Source: an uncultured Bacteroidales bacterium (GTDB lineage: Bacteria > Bacteroidota > Bacteroidia > Bacteroidales > WCHB1-69). From it: a DNA stretch of 26,516 bases. Below are positions 1-8,210 of this stretch, piece by piece. The notes under the pieces were generated by a model. The model saw nothing but the letters and a program-made list of their open reading frames with translations, searched no databases and was not told where the DNA came from. The position numbers were made by a program, and so were the translations under genes. Numbering within the stretch: the first letter of the stretch is position 1; each line of letters opens with the position of its first letter. The stretch covers positions 1 through 26,516 of the forward strand of contig CAMJPH010000028.1 in assembly GCA_946407715.1 (NCBI GenBank), written 5' to 3'.

Positions 1-69
1 ACCGCTGACAATCTTACGAATGCGGTTTTTAATCCTTTTTCTTCTATATTCTTTTTTATTGTAAGCCAT
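1..69 (-). CDS. rplR: 50S ribosomal protein L18, N-terminal fragment (gene runs off the left edge)
   Basis: Only the first 23 codons are inside the window. They read MAYNKKEYRRKRIKNRIRK and on to a VSG, which matches the basic N-terminus of bacterial L18, the protein that binds 5S rRNA in the large subunit. The ATG is the reverse complement of 67-69 and lies 18 nt downstream of the rplF stop codon. Position after rplF is the canonical spc-operon order, which supports the call despite the short length. Confidence 0.85.
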   Translation of the reverse strand, partial: MAYNKKEYRRKRIKNRIRKIVSG

Positions 70-87
70 AATATCAAATTTTGACGA

Positions 88-648
88 TTATTTTTCTGCC
101 GACTTACCGGCTTTCTTTCTAACATACTCTCCTTCAAAGCGGATACCTTTACCTTTGTAAGGTTCGGGTTTACGATAAGAGCGGATCTTGGTGGCCACCA
201 TGCCCAACAGTTGTTTGTCGATGCAGCTCAAAATGATAATCGGGTTTTTACCTTTCTCGTTGATGGTCTGCACAGTGATTTCCTTCGGGAAATCGAACAG
301 GATGTTGTGGGAGTAACCCAGACCCATATCGAGTTGATGGTCACCCTTAGCCTCAGCCTTGTAACCGACGCCGATGACTTCCATCTTCTTGGTGAAGCCT
401 TGGGAAACACCGGTGATCATATTGTTGAGCAGAGCTCTGTAGAGGCCATGCATAGAGCGGTCGCGTTTGGAGTCGCTCGGGCGTTTCACATGGAGGTGTC
501 CGTCTTCAATTTCGAAAGTGATACGTTCATCGACATACTGTTGCAGTTCGCCTTTCGGGCCTTTCACAGTCACGATGTTGGACTTTTCGTCTCTTTTCAC
601 CTCAACCCCTGCGGGGATGGCGATTTGTAATTTTCCTATTCTTGACAT
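88..648 (-). CDS. rplF: 50S ribosomal protein L6
   Basis: This 186-residue protein has the usual L6 length and starts MSRIGKLQIAIPAGVEV, the classic L6 N-terminus. The C-terminal signature YRKPEPYKGKGI, which contacts 23S rRNA near the sarcin-ricin loop, is intact. L6 has two similar alpha/beta domains and is an assembly protein of the large subunit. The gene sits between rpsH (15 nt upstream) and rplR (18 nt downstream) in a tight ribosomal operon, so it is almost certainly co-transcribed. Nothing is unusual in the sequence. Confidence 0.98.
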   Translation of the reverse strand: MSRIGKLQIAIPAGVEVKRDEKSNIVTVKGPKGELQQYVDERITFEIEDGHLHVKRPSDSKRDRSMHGLYRALLNNMITGVSQGFTKKMEVIGVGYKAEAKGDHQLDMGLGYSHNILFDFPKEITVQTINEKGKNPIIILSCIDKQLLGMVATKIRSYRKPEPYKGKGIRFEGEYVRKKAGKSAEK

Positions 649-663
649 AACTTCCTCCTCCTA

Positions 664-1062
664 TTAACTGATGTAACATACTACTTCGCCGCCAACGTTT
701 TGGGCTCTGGCTTCCTTATCGGTCATCATGCCGTGGGAAGTGGAGATGACAGCGATGCCGAGGCCGTTCAACACAGAGGGCAGTTCATCGACACCCACGT
801 ATTTACGAAGACCGGGGCGGCTGACGCGCTTAATCTCGCTGATAGCGGACTGTTTTGTTGCGGGATGGTACTTCAAAGCGATCTTGATCGTTTTAGGCAT
901 AGTATCATCCACAAATTTATAGTTCAAGATATAACCTTTGTCGAAAAGGATCTTGGTTATAGCTTTCTTCTCGTTGGAAGCGGGGATTTCGACCACTTCG
1001 TGATGCGCGCGGATGGCGTTTCTCAAACGAGTCAAATAATCTGAAATGGGATCGGTATTCAT
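664..1062 (-). CDS. rpsH: 30S ribosomal protein S8
   Basis: The 132-residue product begins [16 protein letters not shown], as S8 proteins do, and carries the C-terminal rRNA-binding signature [15 protein letters not shown]8 binds the central domain of 16S rRNA. In Enterobacteria S8 is also the translational repressor of the spc operon; whether that applies here cannot be judged from this sequence. The gene is flanked by rpsN (23 nt) and rplF (15 nt), with no promoter-like element in either gap. Confidence 0.98.
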   Translation of the reverse strand: MNTDPISDYLTRLRNAIRAHHEVVEIPASNEKKAITKILFDKGYILNYKFVDDTMPKTIKIALKYHPATKQSAISEIKRVSRPGLRKYVGVDELPSVLNGLGIAVISTSHGMMTDKEARAQNVGGEVVCYIS

Positions 1063-1085
1063 AATTTAATCTTCTTCATTTAGGT

Positions 1086-1385
1086 TTACCAACTTGCTTT
1101 TTTTACTCCGGGGATCTTGCCGGCGAGTGCCAACTCTCTGAAGTCGATACGGGAGAGGCCGAATTGGCGCATGTAGCCTTTCGGGCGTCCGCTCAGCTTG
1201 CAACGGTTGTGCATACGGATCGGGTTCGAGTTCGGGGGTAATTTCTGAAGTGCGATATCGGCAGCTCTCTTGGCCTCGTAATCATCGCCCTTCATGATTT
1301 TCTTGAGTTCAGCGCGTTTCGCTGCATATTTGGCGACCATTTTCGCCCTTTTGATTTCTCTTGCTTTTAAAGATTCTTTTGCCAT
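1086..1385 (-). CDS. rpsN: 30S ribosomal protein S14, zinc-independent long form
   Basis: The 99-residue protein starts [15 protein letters not shown] and ends with the conserved core [21 protein letters not shown]. It is the long paralog (about 90-100 residues) and lacks the two CxxC zinc motifs of the short S14. This is the form that does not need zinc. S14 assembles late in the head of the 30S subunit. The gene follows rplE by 6 nt, consistent with translational coupling within the operon. Confidence 0.98.
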   Translation of the reverse strand: MAKESLKAREIKRAKMVAKYAAKRAELKKIMKGDDYEAKRAADIALQKLPPNSNPIRMHNRCKLSGRPKGYMRQFGLSRIDFRELALAGKIPGVKKASW

Positions 1386-1391
1386 GATTAC

Positions 1392-1946
1392 TTACTTTTG
1401 GTTTTTGAAGGGTAAGCCGAATTCTTTCAACAGGGCCAGACATTCTTTATCGTTACGAGCGGTCGTCACGAAAGTGATGTCCATACCGTTAATTTTAAGC
1501 ACTTTGTCGATGTCAATCTCGGGGAAGATGATCTGTTCGGGAATACCGAGCGTATAGTTGCCGCGTCCGTCGAAGCCCTTGTCGCTGATACCGCGGAAGT
1601 CGCGGATACGGGGGATGGAGACGGTGATGAGGCGGTCAAGGAACTCATACATGCGGTCGCCGTGAAGGGTCACGCGCACGCCGATGGGCATTCCTTTTCT
1701 CAACTTGAAGTTGGAGATGTCCTTCTTGGACTTGGTGGGGACAGCTTTCTGACCGGCAATGAGGGTCATTTCCTGCACGCCAGCGTCGATGAGCTTTTTG
1801 TCGGCGATGCCGAATTTACCGAGACCTTGGTTGAGGCAGATCTTGGTGATTCTGGGCACGCGCATCACGGATTTGAATCCGAATTGTTCTTTCAGAGCGG
1901 GAAGAACCTCGTTCTGATATTTTTCTTTATATCTCGGCTTGTACAT
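1392..1946 (-). CDS. rplE: 50S ribosomal protein L5
   Basis: The 184-residue product has the L5 N-terminus ([20 protein letters not shown]) and the central [26 protein letters not shown] stretch around residues 70-92. L5 binds 5S rRNA and forms an intersubunit bridge in the central protuberance. Its ATG overlaps the rplX stop codon by one base (TAATG on the minus strand), which implies translational coupling. Length and motifs are normal for the family. Confidence 0.98.
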   Translation of the reverse strand: MYKPRYKEKYQNEVLPALKEQFGFKSVMRVPRITKICLNQGLGKFGIADKKLIDAGVQEMTLIAGQKAVPTKSKKDISNFKLRKGMPIGVRVTLHGDRMYEFLDRLITVSIPRIRDFRGISDKGFDGRGNYTLGIPEQIIFPEIDIDKVLKINGMDITFVTTARNDKECLALLKEFGLPFKNQK

Positions 1947-2260
1947 TACTTGATCTCCTCTCCTGTCTTTTTAGAATATCTGACTAATTTACCTTTATCG
2001 TTCAACTTTCTACCGACGCGGGTAGCGTTTCCTTTAGCGTCAACCACCATAAGGTTGGAGATGTGGATCGGGGCTTCTTTCTTGATGATGCCGCCGTTAG
2101 GTGCAGCCGCACTGGGCTTGGTGCTTTTGGACACCATGTTGCAGCCTTCCACCAGGGCTTTGTTTTCCTTGGGGAGGACTTCCAGCACCTTACCTTGAGT
2201 TCCTTTGTACTCACCGGTAATCACTTTTACAGTGTCGCCTTTCTTGATTTTCAGTTTCAT
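1946..2260 (-). CDS. rplX: 50S ribosomal protein L24
   Basis: The 104-residue protein begins [20 protein letters not shown], the KOW motif that defines L24. The downstream [19 protein letters not shown] segment is also conserved in the family. L24 is an early 23S rRNA-binding assembly initiator. The gap to rplN upstream is 67 nt, the largest in this ribosomal run, but I found no TAnnTTTG element in it, so I treat it as part of the same operon. Confidence 0.98.
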   Translation of the reverse strand: MKLKIKKGDTVKVITGEYKGTQGKVLEVLPKENKALVEGCNMVSKSTKPSAAAPNGGIIKKEAPIHISNLMVVDAKGNATRVGRKLNDKGKLVRYSKKTGEEIK

Positions 2261-2327
2261 TTCTTTTTTGCTTTAATGTTTGTCAATTGGTCTTTGTCAA
2301 TTGTATAAAAAATGTTTATTGACTTGA

Positions 2328-2696
2328 TTATAACACTTCGGGGGCCAAAGAGACGATTTTCATGAATTGTTTTTCACGAAGCTCACGGGCCACGGGTCCG
2401 AAGATACGGGTGCCGCGCAACTCATCGGTGGCGGTCAGCAGGACCACGGCGTTGTCATCGAACTTGATGTAGGAACCGTCGTTTCTGCGGACGTGACGTT
2501 TGGTGCGGACGACCACTGCTTTGGACACGGTGCCGGCTTTGACCTGGCCGGAGGGGATGGCACTCTTGATGGCGACCACGATTTTGTCGCCCACGCGTGC
2601 ATAGCGTTTCTTGGTGCCGCCCAATACGCGGATACAGAGCACTTCCTTCGCGCCGCTGTTATCTGCAACTGCTAATCTTGATTCTTGCTGTATCAT
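2328..2696 (-). CDS. rplN: 50S ribosomal protein L14
   Basis: The 122-residue product has the canonical L14 start [18 protein letters not shown] and the C-terminal [14 protein letters not shown] motif. Length equals the usual 122. L14 sits at the subunit interface and is where ribosome-silencing factors bind in other bacteria. It lies 4 nt after rpsQ in the conserved order. Confidence 0.99.
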   Translation of the reverse strand: MIQQESRLAVADNSGAKEVLCIRVLGGTKKRYARVGDKIVVAIKSAIPSGQVKAGTVSKAVVVRTKRHVRRNDGSYIKFDDNAVVLLTATDELRGTRIFGPVARELREKQFMKIVSLAPEVL

Positions 2697-2700
2697 AATG

Positions 2701-2955
2701 TTATTTAGCCTTTTCTACGATTTCAATTAAACGCCAGCATTTGTTCTTTGACAAAGGTCTGGTTTCCATAATTCTCACTCTGTCACCGATACGGCACTCG
2801 TTTTTCTCGTCGTGTGCCATGAATTTGGTGGAACGTTTCAGGAACTTACCGTAAATGGGGTGTTTCATCTTGCGTTCGACCTTGATGACGATAGACTTGT
2901 CCATCTTGTCGCTCACGACAATGCCTTCTCTCACTTTTCTGTTATTTCTTTCCAT
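2701..2955 (-). CDS. rpsQ: 30S ribosomal protein S17
   Basis: The 84-residue basic protein contains the S17 core: [19 protein letters not shown], then HPIYGKF, then the [18 protein letters not shown] signature near the C-terminus. S17 is an OB-fold primary binder of the 5' domain of 16S rRNA. The gene is flanked by rpmC and rplN, exactly as in the canonical S10-spc cluster. Confidence 0.98.
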   Translation of the reverse strand: MERNNRKVREGIVVSDKMDKSIVIKVERKMKHPIYGKFLKRSTKFMAHDEKNECRIGDRVRIMETRPLSKNKCWRLIEIVEKAK

Positions 2956-2973
2956 AATGCTTCAGTGATAGGG

Positions 2974-3174
2974 TTATTTATTCTCGTTCATTTCTCTTTT
3001 GCGCAGTTCTGTCAGCATGCGTGCGATGTCTCTGCGCTGAGCCTTGATCAGTTGGGGATTTTCCAGTGGGGAGATGGCGTGGTTGAGACGCATCGTGACC
3101 AGTCTGTCTTGCTCATTGGCCAGTCTTTCCCTCAGTTCGGGGGTGGTCAGTTCGTTGATTTCTTGTTGTTTCAT
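2974..3174 (-). CDS. rpmC: 50S ribosomal protein L29
   Basis: This 66-residue helical protein (MKQQEINELTTPELRERLANE) has the L29 length and the typical ENPQLIKAQRRDIARMLTEL segment. L29 lies at the exit of the nascent-peptide tunnel. The gene is 14 nt downstream of rplP and 18 nt upstream of rpsQ, the standard position. Confidence 0.97.
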   Translation of the reverse strand: MKQQEINELTTPELRERLANEQDRLVTMRLNHAISPLENPQLIKAQRRDIARMLTELRKREMNENK

Positions 3175-3188
3175 ACTTTCTCCTCCTA

Positions 3189-3614
3189 TTAAATTTCTTC
3201 TGAATAATCTCTTCTGACAATAAATTTCGTATGCACGGGCAGTTTTTGTGCGCCGAGTCTCATAGCCTCGCGGGCGACTTCCAACGGAATGCCATCGGCT
3301 TCGAAAAGAATGCGACCCGGGCTGACGCGTGCGGCGTAGTATTCGGGGGTACCCTTACCTTTACCCATACGAACACCCAAACCCTTGGCGGTCACGGGGC
3401 GGTCGGGGAAGATACGGATCCAGAGCTGTCCCTGACGCTTCATCTCACGGGTGATAGCCTGACGGGCAGCCTCAATTTGGCGGGCGGTGATCCAGTACTG
3501 GTCCAACGTTTTCAGTGCGAAAGAGCCGAATGCGATTTCAGAACCACGCTTGGTGATGCTTTTCATTCTGCCCTTCTGCGGCCTTCTGTATTTGAGTTTT
3601 TTCGGTTGTAACAT
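3189..3614 (-). CDS. rplP: 50S ribosomal protein L16
   Basis: The 141-residue product starts [16 protein letters not shown] and has the [17 protein letters not shown] stretch and the C-terminal [18 protein letters not shown] signature. L16 is a late-assembling protein next to the A-site tRNA and peptidyl-transferase centre. The gene follows rpsC after 50 nt with no promoter element visible in that gap. Confidence 0.98.
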   Translation of the reverse strand: MLQPKKLKYRRPQKGRMKSITKRGSEIAFGSFALKTLDQYWITARQIEAARQAITREMKRQGQLWIRIFPDRPVTAKGLGVRMGKGKGTPEYYAARVSPGRILFEADGIPLEVAREAMRLGAQKLPVHTKFIVRRDYSEEI

Positions 3615-3664
3615 TGCTTTTAATGTTTAAGGATTATTTGATTTACCGGCATCTTGGCGTCGGT

Positions 3665-4426
3665 TTAATTATTGTGATTTCTATTGTTGTTGCGGTTGCG
3701 GTCACGACCGTCGCGGTCTCTGCGCGGTCCGCGGAACATCTTCTTGCCGCCGCCTGCAGGGCGTTGCTCCTTGGCAGCTTCGTTGGCGAAGAGGTCGCGT
3801 CTGCCATAGACGATGCCGCGGCAGATCCACACTTTCACGCCGATGCAGCCGTAGGTGGTGTGAGCCTCCACGGGAGCGTAGTCAATGTCGGCACGAAGGG
3901 TGTGCAACGGGATACGGCCGTCTTTGAAGTGCTCGGCACGGGCGATTTCGGCGCCGCCGAGACGACCGGCCACGGTCACCTTGATACCCTCAGCTTGGGC
4001 GCGCATGGTGGCGGAGATGGCGGTCTTCACCGCTTTCTTGTACGTCACACGGCCTTCGATCTGGCGGGCGATGTTCTGCGCCACGAGTTGAGCGTCCAGA
4101 TCAGGGCGTTTGACTTCCATGATATTGATTTGGATCTCCTTGCCTGTGATCACTTTCAGTTCCTCTTTCACGCTGTCAACTTCCGCGCCGCCTTTTCCGA
4201 TGATGACACCGGGACGACCAGCGCTGATGGTCACCGTGACGAGTTTTAAGGTTCTTTCAATGTAGATTTTCGAAATGCCGGCTTTTGAGAACTTAGCATT
4301 CAAATACTTTCTAATTTTGTCATCTTCGACGATTTTACCGGCGAAATTTTTGCCGCCGTACCAATTAGAGTCCCAGCCTCTCACAATTCCGAGGCGCAAG
4401 CCGATAGGATTAACTTTTTGACCCAT
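3665..4426 (-). CDS. rpsC: 30S ribosomal protein S3
   Basis: The 253-residue protein begins [23 protein letters not shown] domain is visible ([18 protein letters not shown], about residues 75-95), followed by the C-terminal S3 domain with [21 protein letters not shown]3 forms part of the mRNA entry tunnel and its helicase activity. The C-terminus carries an Arg/Asn/Asp-rich low-complexity tail (roughly the last 30 residues), longer than in E. coli, probably disordered and RNA-contacting. It is 11 nt downstream of rplV. Confidence 0.98.
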   Translation of the reverse strand: MGQKVNPIGLRLGIVRGWDSNWYGGKNFAGKIVEDDKIRKYLNAKFSKAGISKIYIERTLKLVTVTISAGRPGVIIGKGGAEVDSVKEELKVITGKEIQINIMEVKRPDLDAQLVAQNIARQIEGRVTYKKAVKTAISATMRAQAEGIKVTVAGRLGGAEIARAEHFKDGRIPLHTLRADIDYAPVEAHTTYGCIGVKVWICRGIVYGRRDLFANEAAKEQRPAGGGKKMFRGPRRDRDGRDRNRNNNRNHNN

Positions 4427-4437
4427 ACTTTACTTTA

Positions 4438-4875
4438 TTATTTTTGTGATTCTTCAATATTTGTCACCTGTACATTCTCTTCGTTTCTGTCGCCGAGAAT
4501 CAACGTAACATGGTTGGAACGCTTGCGGATGCGGGCTGCACGGCCTTGGGGGGCGGTGCGGATACGCTTGAGCATTCTGCCTCCGTCAACCATGATGGTC
4601 TTGACGTATAAATCGGCGTCCTCGAGGCGCTTGTCCTCGTTCTTCACCTGCCAGTTGGCAACGGCCGACTTCAACAGTTTCAGTAATTTTTCAGATGCCT
4701 CTCTGTGAGAGTACTTCAACACATTCATAGCGTAATCTACATTCTTGCCACGAATGACGTTGGCCATAATTCTGGTCTTGCGCGGTGAGGTCGGATTATC
4801 CACTAATCGGGCCACGTACACCGTTTTCATTGCTTCTTTACGCGCATTTGCCGCGTTTTTCTGTTTTACACTCAT
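4438..4875 (-). CDS. rplV: 50S ribosomal protein L22; first gene of the ribosomal run here
   Basis: The 145-residue product shows the L22 fold: SPRKTRIMANVIRGKNVDYA near the N-terminus and the beta-hairpin region GGRMLKRIRTAPQGRAARIR that lines the exit tunnel. The C-terminus is extended by an acidic tail. In the usual gene order rpsS lies immediately upstream. Here the upstream neighbour is an unrelated LtaS-like gene 215 nt away, so rplV is the first cistron of a split operon. A TAnnTTTG promoter at 4972-4979 would serve it. Confidence 0.98.
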   Translation of the reverse strand: MSVKQKNAANARKEAMKTVYVARLVDNPTSPRKTRIMANVIRGKNVDYAMNVLKYSHREASEKLLKLLKSAVANWQVKNEDKRLEDADLYVKTIMVDGGRMLKRIRTAPQGRAARIRKRSNHVTLILGDRNEENVQVTNIEESQK

Positions 4876-4971
4876 TGTTATTTTTGTCTTTTATTACTTT
4901 ATATTTTTCTGATATTCAGATGTTTAACTGCTTGATAGATGCCTTTTTTACGTACATTATCAAATTGGCGG

Positions 4972-5001
4972 CAAAAATAGTCTTTTTTTGCATACAATCA
5001 A
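4972..5001 (-). promoter_or_regulatory. Bacteroidota-type promoter for the rplV ribosomal operon
   Basis: On the minus strand TATTTTTG (4972-4979) matches the -7 element TAnnTTTG of Bacteroidota. A TTG at 4999-5001 sits 19 nt upstream, as expected for the -33 element. Transcription would begin near 4965, giving a leader of about 90 nt before rplV. This is the best two-part promoter in the window. It lies where the canonical S10 operon would continue into rpsS, so it may be what keeps the severed operon expressed. Confidence 0.6.
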
Positions 5002-5090
5002 TAGCTTACGAATTTTTTTTTCAACAAAATGAAATGGGGTTTGTTGATAAGACGGTGGGCGGTGAAATTTCGTCCGAAACACGGCAGCGG

Positions 5091-7052
5091 TTACTTCTTC
5101 CTCGCACCGGCACCCGCAGGCCGCAAATCCCCTCTCCCCACATGGGTGCAGTAGGACTGCAACACGGCTTTCAGGTCACGCTCTATCGACTGTTGGGCAG
5201 GATCGTTCAAGTCCATGATGTTGTGCTTTTGCAGGGTGTCCATGGCGGCATAGACGAACAGACGACGTTCCCCGTCGAAGTAGAGGCTCATCGAGTCGGT
5301 CAACGCCTGGTAAGTCTGCTGCTGCACGCAGTTGGTCACGAACGGCTTGCGTTCGGGTTCGTTGAACACATCGCGGCCGAAAGCGAAATAGGGTTGGTCG
5401 TAGCCCATCAGCCCGAGCGTGGTGGGCATGATGTCAATCTGCTGGGTCACATGCTCATAGCGACCTTTGACGGAATGGTCGGGAGTGTACATAAAGTAAA
5501 TGATGGCCGTGTTGCCCTTTGCGGTGCGTGTCTCCTCCGCTGCCATCTGCGGTGACACGTGGTCGGCCACAAAAATGAAGAGTGTGTTCTCGAACCACGG
5601 CATCTTCGAAGCGGTTTCGAAGAACTTGCGCAGCGAGAGGTCCGTGTAGGCCACGCAGGGCTGCACCAGCGACCCGCCTTTCGGCATCTTGCCCGCGTAC
5701 TCCTCGGGCAGATCATACGGGTGATGGGAACTCAAGGTGAACACTGCTGTGAAGAACGGTGTTTTCTGTTGGTTGATCTCCTCGGCCAGAAACTGCAGGA
5801 ACGGCATGTCCCAGATACCCCACACGTTGGCGTTCCCATTTTCAGGATGCACCTTCTCAAAATCCTCACGGTTGTGGAAGTTCTCAATACCGGCCAAGTT
5901 GCCGAACGCCTCGAATCCCATCTGGTTTTTGGTGGCGCCGCAGTAGAAATGCGTGCTGTAGCCTTGCCGCGCGAGGATACGGGGCAACGCGTCCAATTCG
6001 GTCAGCGACTGAGGCAGCAGAGCGAAAGGAGTACGGAAGGAGGGTATGGACGCGAACACGGACGGCAGCGCCTCGATGGACTTCATGCCGTTGGCGAAGG
6101 CGTTCGTGAACACCAGCCCCTCGCGCATCAAGGAGTCAAGGAACGGGGTGTAGCCGCCGTTTGGGTTCAGGTGCGGTGCCAAATACTGCGAATGCTCCCG
6201 GCTGAAGCTCTCTAACACGAAAATCACCACGTTCTTGCCTTTCGCCACAGGCGGCTGTGTCAAATCCGGATAGTGATAGGGAGAATACAGCTCCGCCAAC
6301 TCCTCTTCATCGAAATAGACCGTCATGTCCAACTGCCGCAGCCCCGTCGTGCGGAGCAGGCAGAAGGGGTTGCTCAGCACTAACGTCCCTTTCTGCGGCG
6401 ACTGCGTGTAGTAGGCCACGTTGCCCATCGCGATGGGGCGCGCTTTCAGGTCAAACGACCCGCGGATGCCGAACACCCACAACGTGACCGCCACGGCCAG
6501 CGTCAGCACGCCGGTCCCATAATACAGCCAATTATTTGCAATCTCCGTGGGATGGTACTTTATCTTTCTATACCCGAAAACCAACAGGAAAATCAGTGCT
6601 GCGCCCAACAACACCAAATACCAGTTCTCGCCCATCGCCGTGAAGAGGATGTCGGAGGTGTTGTCATTTTCGCGGAAGAAGTGCATCTCCTCCCAGGTGA
6701 TGCGTTTGAAGGCGTAGCGGAAATAGACGGTGTCGGCCAAGTTCAGCACCACAATCCCCAAAGAATTGGAGATACCATACAGCCATGCCAGCATCGTCTG
6801 GTAGCCTTTCTTTTGACGGAAGCGAAACGGCAACAGCGACAGCAGGATGAAAGGAGCGTTCAAGTAAAATATGGACACAGTGGCGAACTTCAGCGAGCCG
6901 GCAAGAAGCATGGGGAATTCCGACCACGTCAACGGTCCGAGCAGCATCCGATTGTAAGCATAAAAGGCGATTTGGGTGATAAAAATGCAGGCATAGAGGA
7001 GCAACAGCCTCAGAAGCAGCACCGTAAAATCATTCTTGAAAAATTTCTTCAT
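5091..7052 (-). CDS. LtaS-like membrane phosphoglycerol/phosphoethanolamine-transferase family protein (sulfatase fold)
   Basis: The 653-residue protein has about five N-terminal membrane helices (residues roughly 10-30, 45-75, 85-108, 143-160 and 175-195). An extracytoplasmic alkaline-phosphatase/sulfatase-fold domain follows. The metal and catalytic positions known from LtaS can be traced: Glu281 in VLESFSRE, Ser325 in NGMKSIEALPS where LtaS uses Thr, WGIWD at 411-415, and Asp497-His498 in FVADH. Family members transfer phosphoglycerol or phosphoethanolamine head groups to glycans or lipids. Bacteroidota lack classical lipoteichoic acid, so the acceptor here is unknown. The gene ends 215 nt upstream of rplV and is GC-rich like the ribosomal genes. 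It is probably not part of the ribosomal transcript because a promoter lies between them. Confidence 0.9.
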   Translation of the reverse strand: MKKFFKNDFTVLLLRLLLLYACIFITQIAFYAYNRMLLGPLTWSEFPMLLAGSLKFATVSIFYLNAPFILLSLLPFRFRQKKGYQTMLAWLYGISNSLGIVVLNLADTVYFRYAFKRITWEEMHFFRENDNTSDILFTAMGENWYLVLLGAALIFLLVFGYRKIKYHPTEIANNWLYYGTGVLTLAVAVTLWVFGIRGSFDLKARPIAMGNVAYYTQSPQKGTLVLSNPFCLLRTTGLRQLDMTVYFDEEELAELYSPYHYPDLTQPPVAKGKNVVIFVLESFSREHSQYLAPHLNPNGGYTPFLDSLMREGLVFTNAFANGMKSIEALPSVFASIPSFRTPFALLPQSLTELDALPRILARQGYSTHFYCGATKNQMGFEAFGNLAGIENFHNREDFEKVHPENGNANVWGIWDMPFLQFLAEEINQQKTPFFTAVFTLSSHHPYDLPEEYAGKMPKGGSLVQPCVAYTDLSLRKFFETASKMPWFENTLFIFVADHVSPQMAAEETRTAKGNTAIIYFMYTPDHSVKGRYEHVTQQIDIMPTTLGLMGYDQPYFAFGRDVFNEPERKPFVTNCVQQQTYQALTDSMSLYFDGERRLFVYAAMDTLQKHNIMDLNDPAQQSIERDLKAVLQSYCTHVGRGDLRPAGAGARKK

Positions 7053-7080
7053 ATATAATATATGTCAGACAAAAGGGCGG

Positions 7081-7088
7081 CAAAAATA
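7081..7088 (-). promoter_or_regulatory. -7 element (TATTTTTG) upstream of the LtaS-like gene
   Basis: TATTTTTG on the minus strand matches TAnnTTTG and lies 28 nt before the ATG of the LtaS-like gene. I do not see a good TTTG-type -33 element at the expected distance. The upstream sequence is a long A-run on the transcribed sense. Confidence 0.5.
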
Positions 7089-7182
7089 TATTTTTTTTTA
7101 TTTGGACGAGCCGGCTTAGGAGACGACGCTTCCAAAGCGTCGAAATACATCCGCCGACGATTCATCCATTTGCTGATATGCA

Positions 7183-7391
7183 ATGCCTGGCGCGGTCGGC
7201 GAACATGTGTTTTGTGAAGAATTTAGTTATAAGTTGCACGCTGTCCGCAGCCATTGGGGTGTGGAGTGCATGCACTGGGTGCTGGACATGGATTTTGACG
7301 AGGACCGCAGCGCCAAACGAGCGAAGACCGCCGCCGCCAACTTCAACGCCCCTTACGGTCTGAATCTTGGGAAGTTGATGCGTAAGCCCTG
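7183..7391 (+). mobile_element. ISAs1-type insertion sequence remnant (3' end of transposase plus terminal repeat)
   Basis: The plus-strand frame reads AVRSHWGVECMHWVLDMDFD followed by EDRSAKRAKTAAANFNA. This matches the conserved C-terminal part of ISAs1-family DDE transposases (consensus R-HWxIE--LHWVLDV-F-ED-SR-R...N). The rest of the transposase, including the catalytic core, is absent, and the segment after NFNA looks shortened, so this is a dead fragment. It ends in GTTGATGCGTAAGCCCTG (7374-7391), which recurs at 24569-24586 and probably is the terminal repeat. The left boundary cannot be placed. The remainder of the 7053-7523 gap holds no other gene that I can support. Confidence 0.7.
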
Positions 7392-7523
7392 CGTAGTTCG
7401 CAGTTTATAACAGCCCTGATGCGTGTCGGCTGCAACAATTAGGCTGCAATGCAGATATACCAAATCAAAACCAACACTATCGGTTTCAGCAATCGGTCGA
7501 GGCCGTAGAGTGTCCAATACGCT

Positions 7524-8102
7524 TTATTTACTCGTTATCTTCTTGATTAGCGGCACCAGCACCTCCTCGATGACCTGCCGGTTGAGGCGGCGCTCGCCGT
7601 GGAAGTGGATGACGTTCTGGTAATGCTGGCGGAAGATGTCCTCGCAGTTGACAGTGGTGTCGTTGTCGGCGAAGAGGCCATACACCTTTTCGCGATCCTC
7701 GTCGGTGACGCCGTCAAACTGGTGTGCCTCCATCTCTTCGAAATGACTGACGATTTCGGAGGTGATAGTGAAGGTGGTTTCACCGTTCTTTCGAGGGTTG
7801 AAGAAATCAAAGACACCTTTATACAGGATGTCTTTGTGTTGGGGCAGGTCGAACGCCGGATTGACGCAGATGCGCTTGAACCCACGTATCTGCTGGGCGT
7901 ACATGCCACCCATGCTGGTGCCCACAATCACATCCGGTTGCTCCTTCTTGCAAAGTTCTTCCAAGAAAGGCAAGGCTTCTGCGGGATCAACAGGAATATC
8001 AGGAGCCAACACAACTCAATCACGAAGCAACTCCTGCAACGTCTTCACTGTACTTCCCTCGCCTGACGAACCAAAACCGTGGAAATAGATGAGTTTGTTC
8101 AT
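7524..8102 (-). pseudogene. YqiA-like alpha/beta-hydrolase (UPF0227 esterase), interrupted by an in-frame TGA
   Basis: Read from the ATG at 8100-8102, the frame begins MNKLIYFHGFGSSGEGSTVK, a YqiA-like N-terminus with the oxyanion-hole HGFGSS. It meets TGA at codon 29 (8016-8018), then continues without a frame change as LAPDIPVDP and the rest of the fold. The nucleophile motif GTSMGG, an Asp in FADNDTT and a His in VIHFHGE follow in the expected order, so all catalytic parts exist but on both sides of the stop. Full length would be 192 residues, normal for the family. Downstream GTG or TTG codons could start a 162-residue product, but it would lack the first strand and the oxyanion loop. Likely a recent nonsense mutation; sequencing error or read-through are alternatives. 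Confidence 0.8.
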
Positions 8103-8210
8103 TTTTTTGACCCTAATCCGTGTCGGGCGAAACTTCTTGTTTGTAAAATTCTTAACTTTTTCCTGCCTATGACATTGCACCCTAACCAACCCGATACTCC
8201 TCCACCGTCA

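Noticed and set aside
3614..4249. 211-codon open frame on the plus strand opposite rpsC
   Set aside because: It is antisense to the clearly conserved rpsC frame, and its protein is a mirror of GC-rich codons with no family motif.
8016..8018. TGA as selenocysteine or a reassigned codon in the YqiA-like gene
   Set aside because: Other genes here use TGA as their stop, YqiA-like esterases are not selenoproteins, and I see no selenocysteine-insertion hairpin. A nonsense mutation is simpler.
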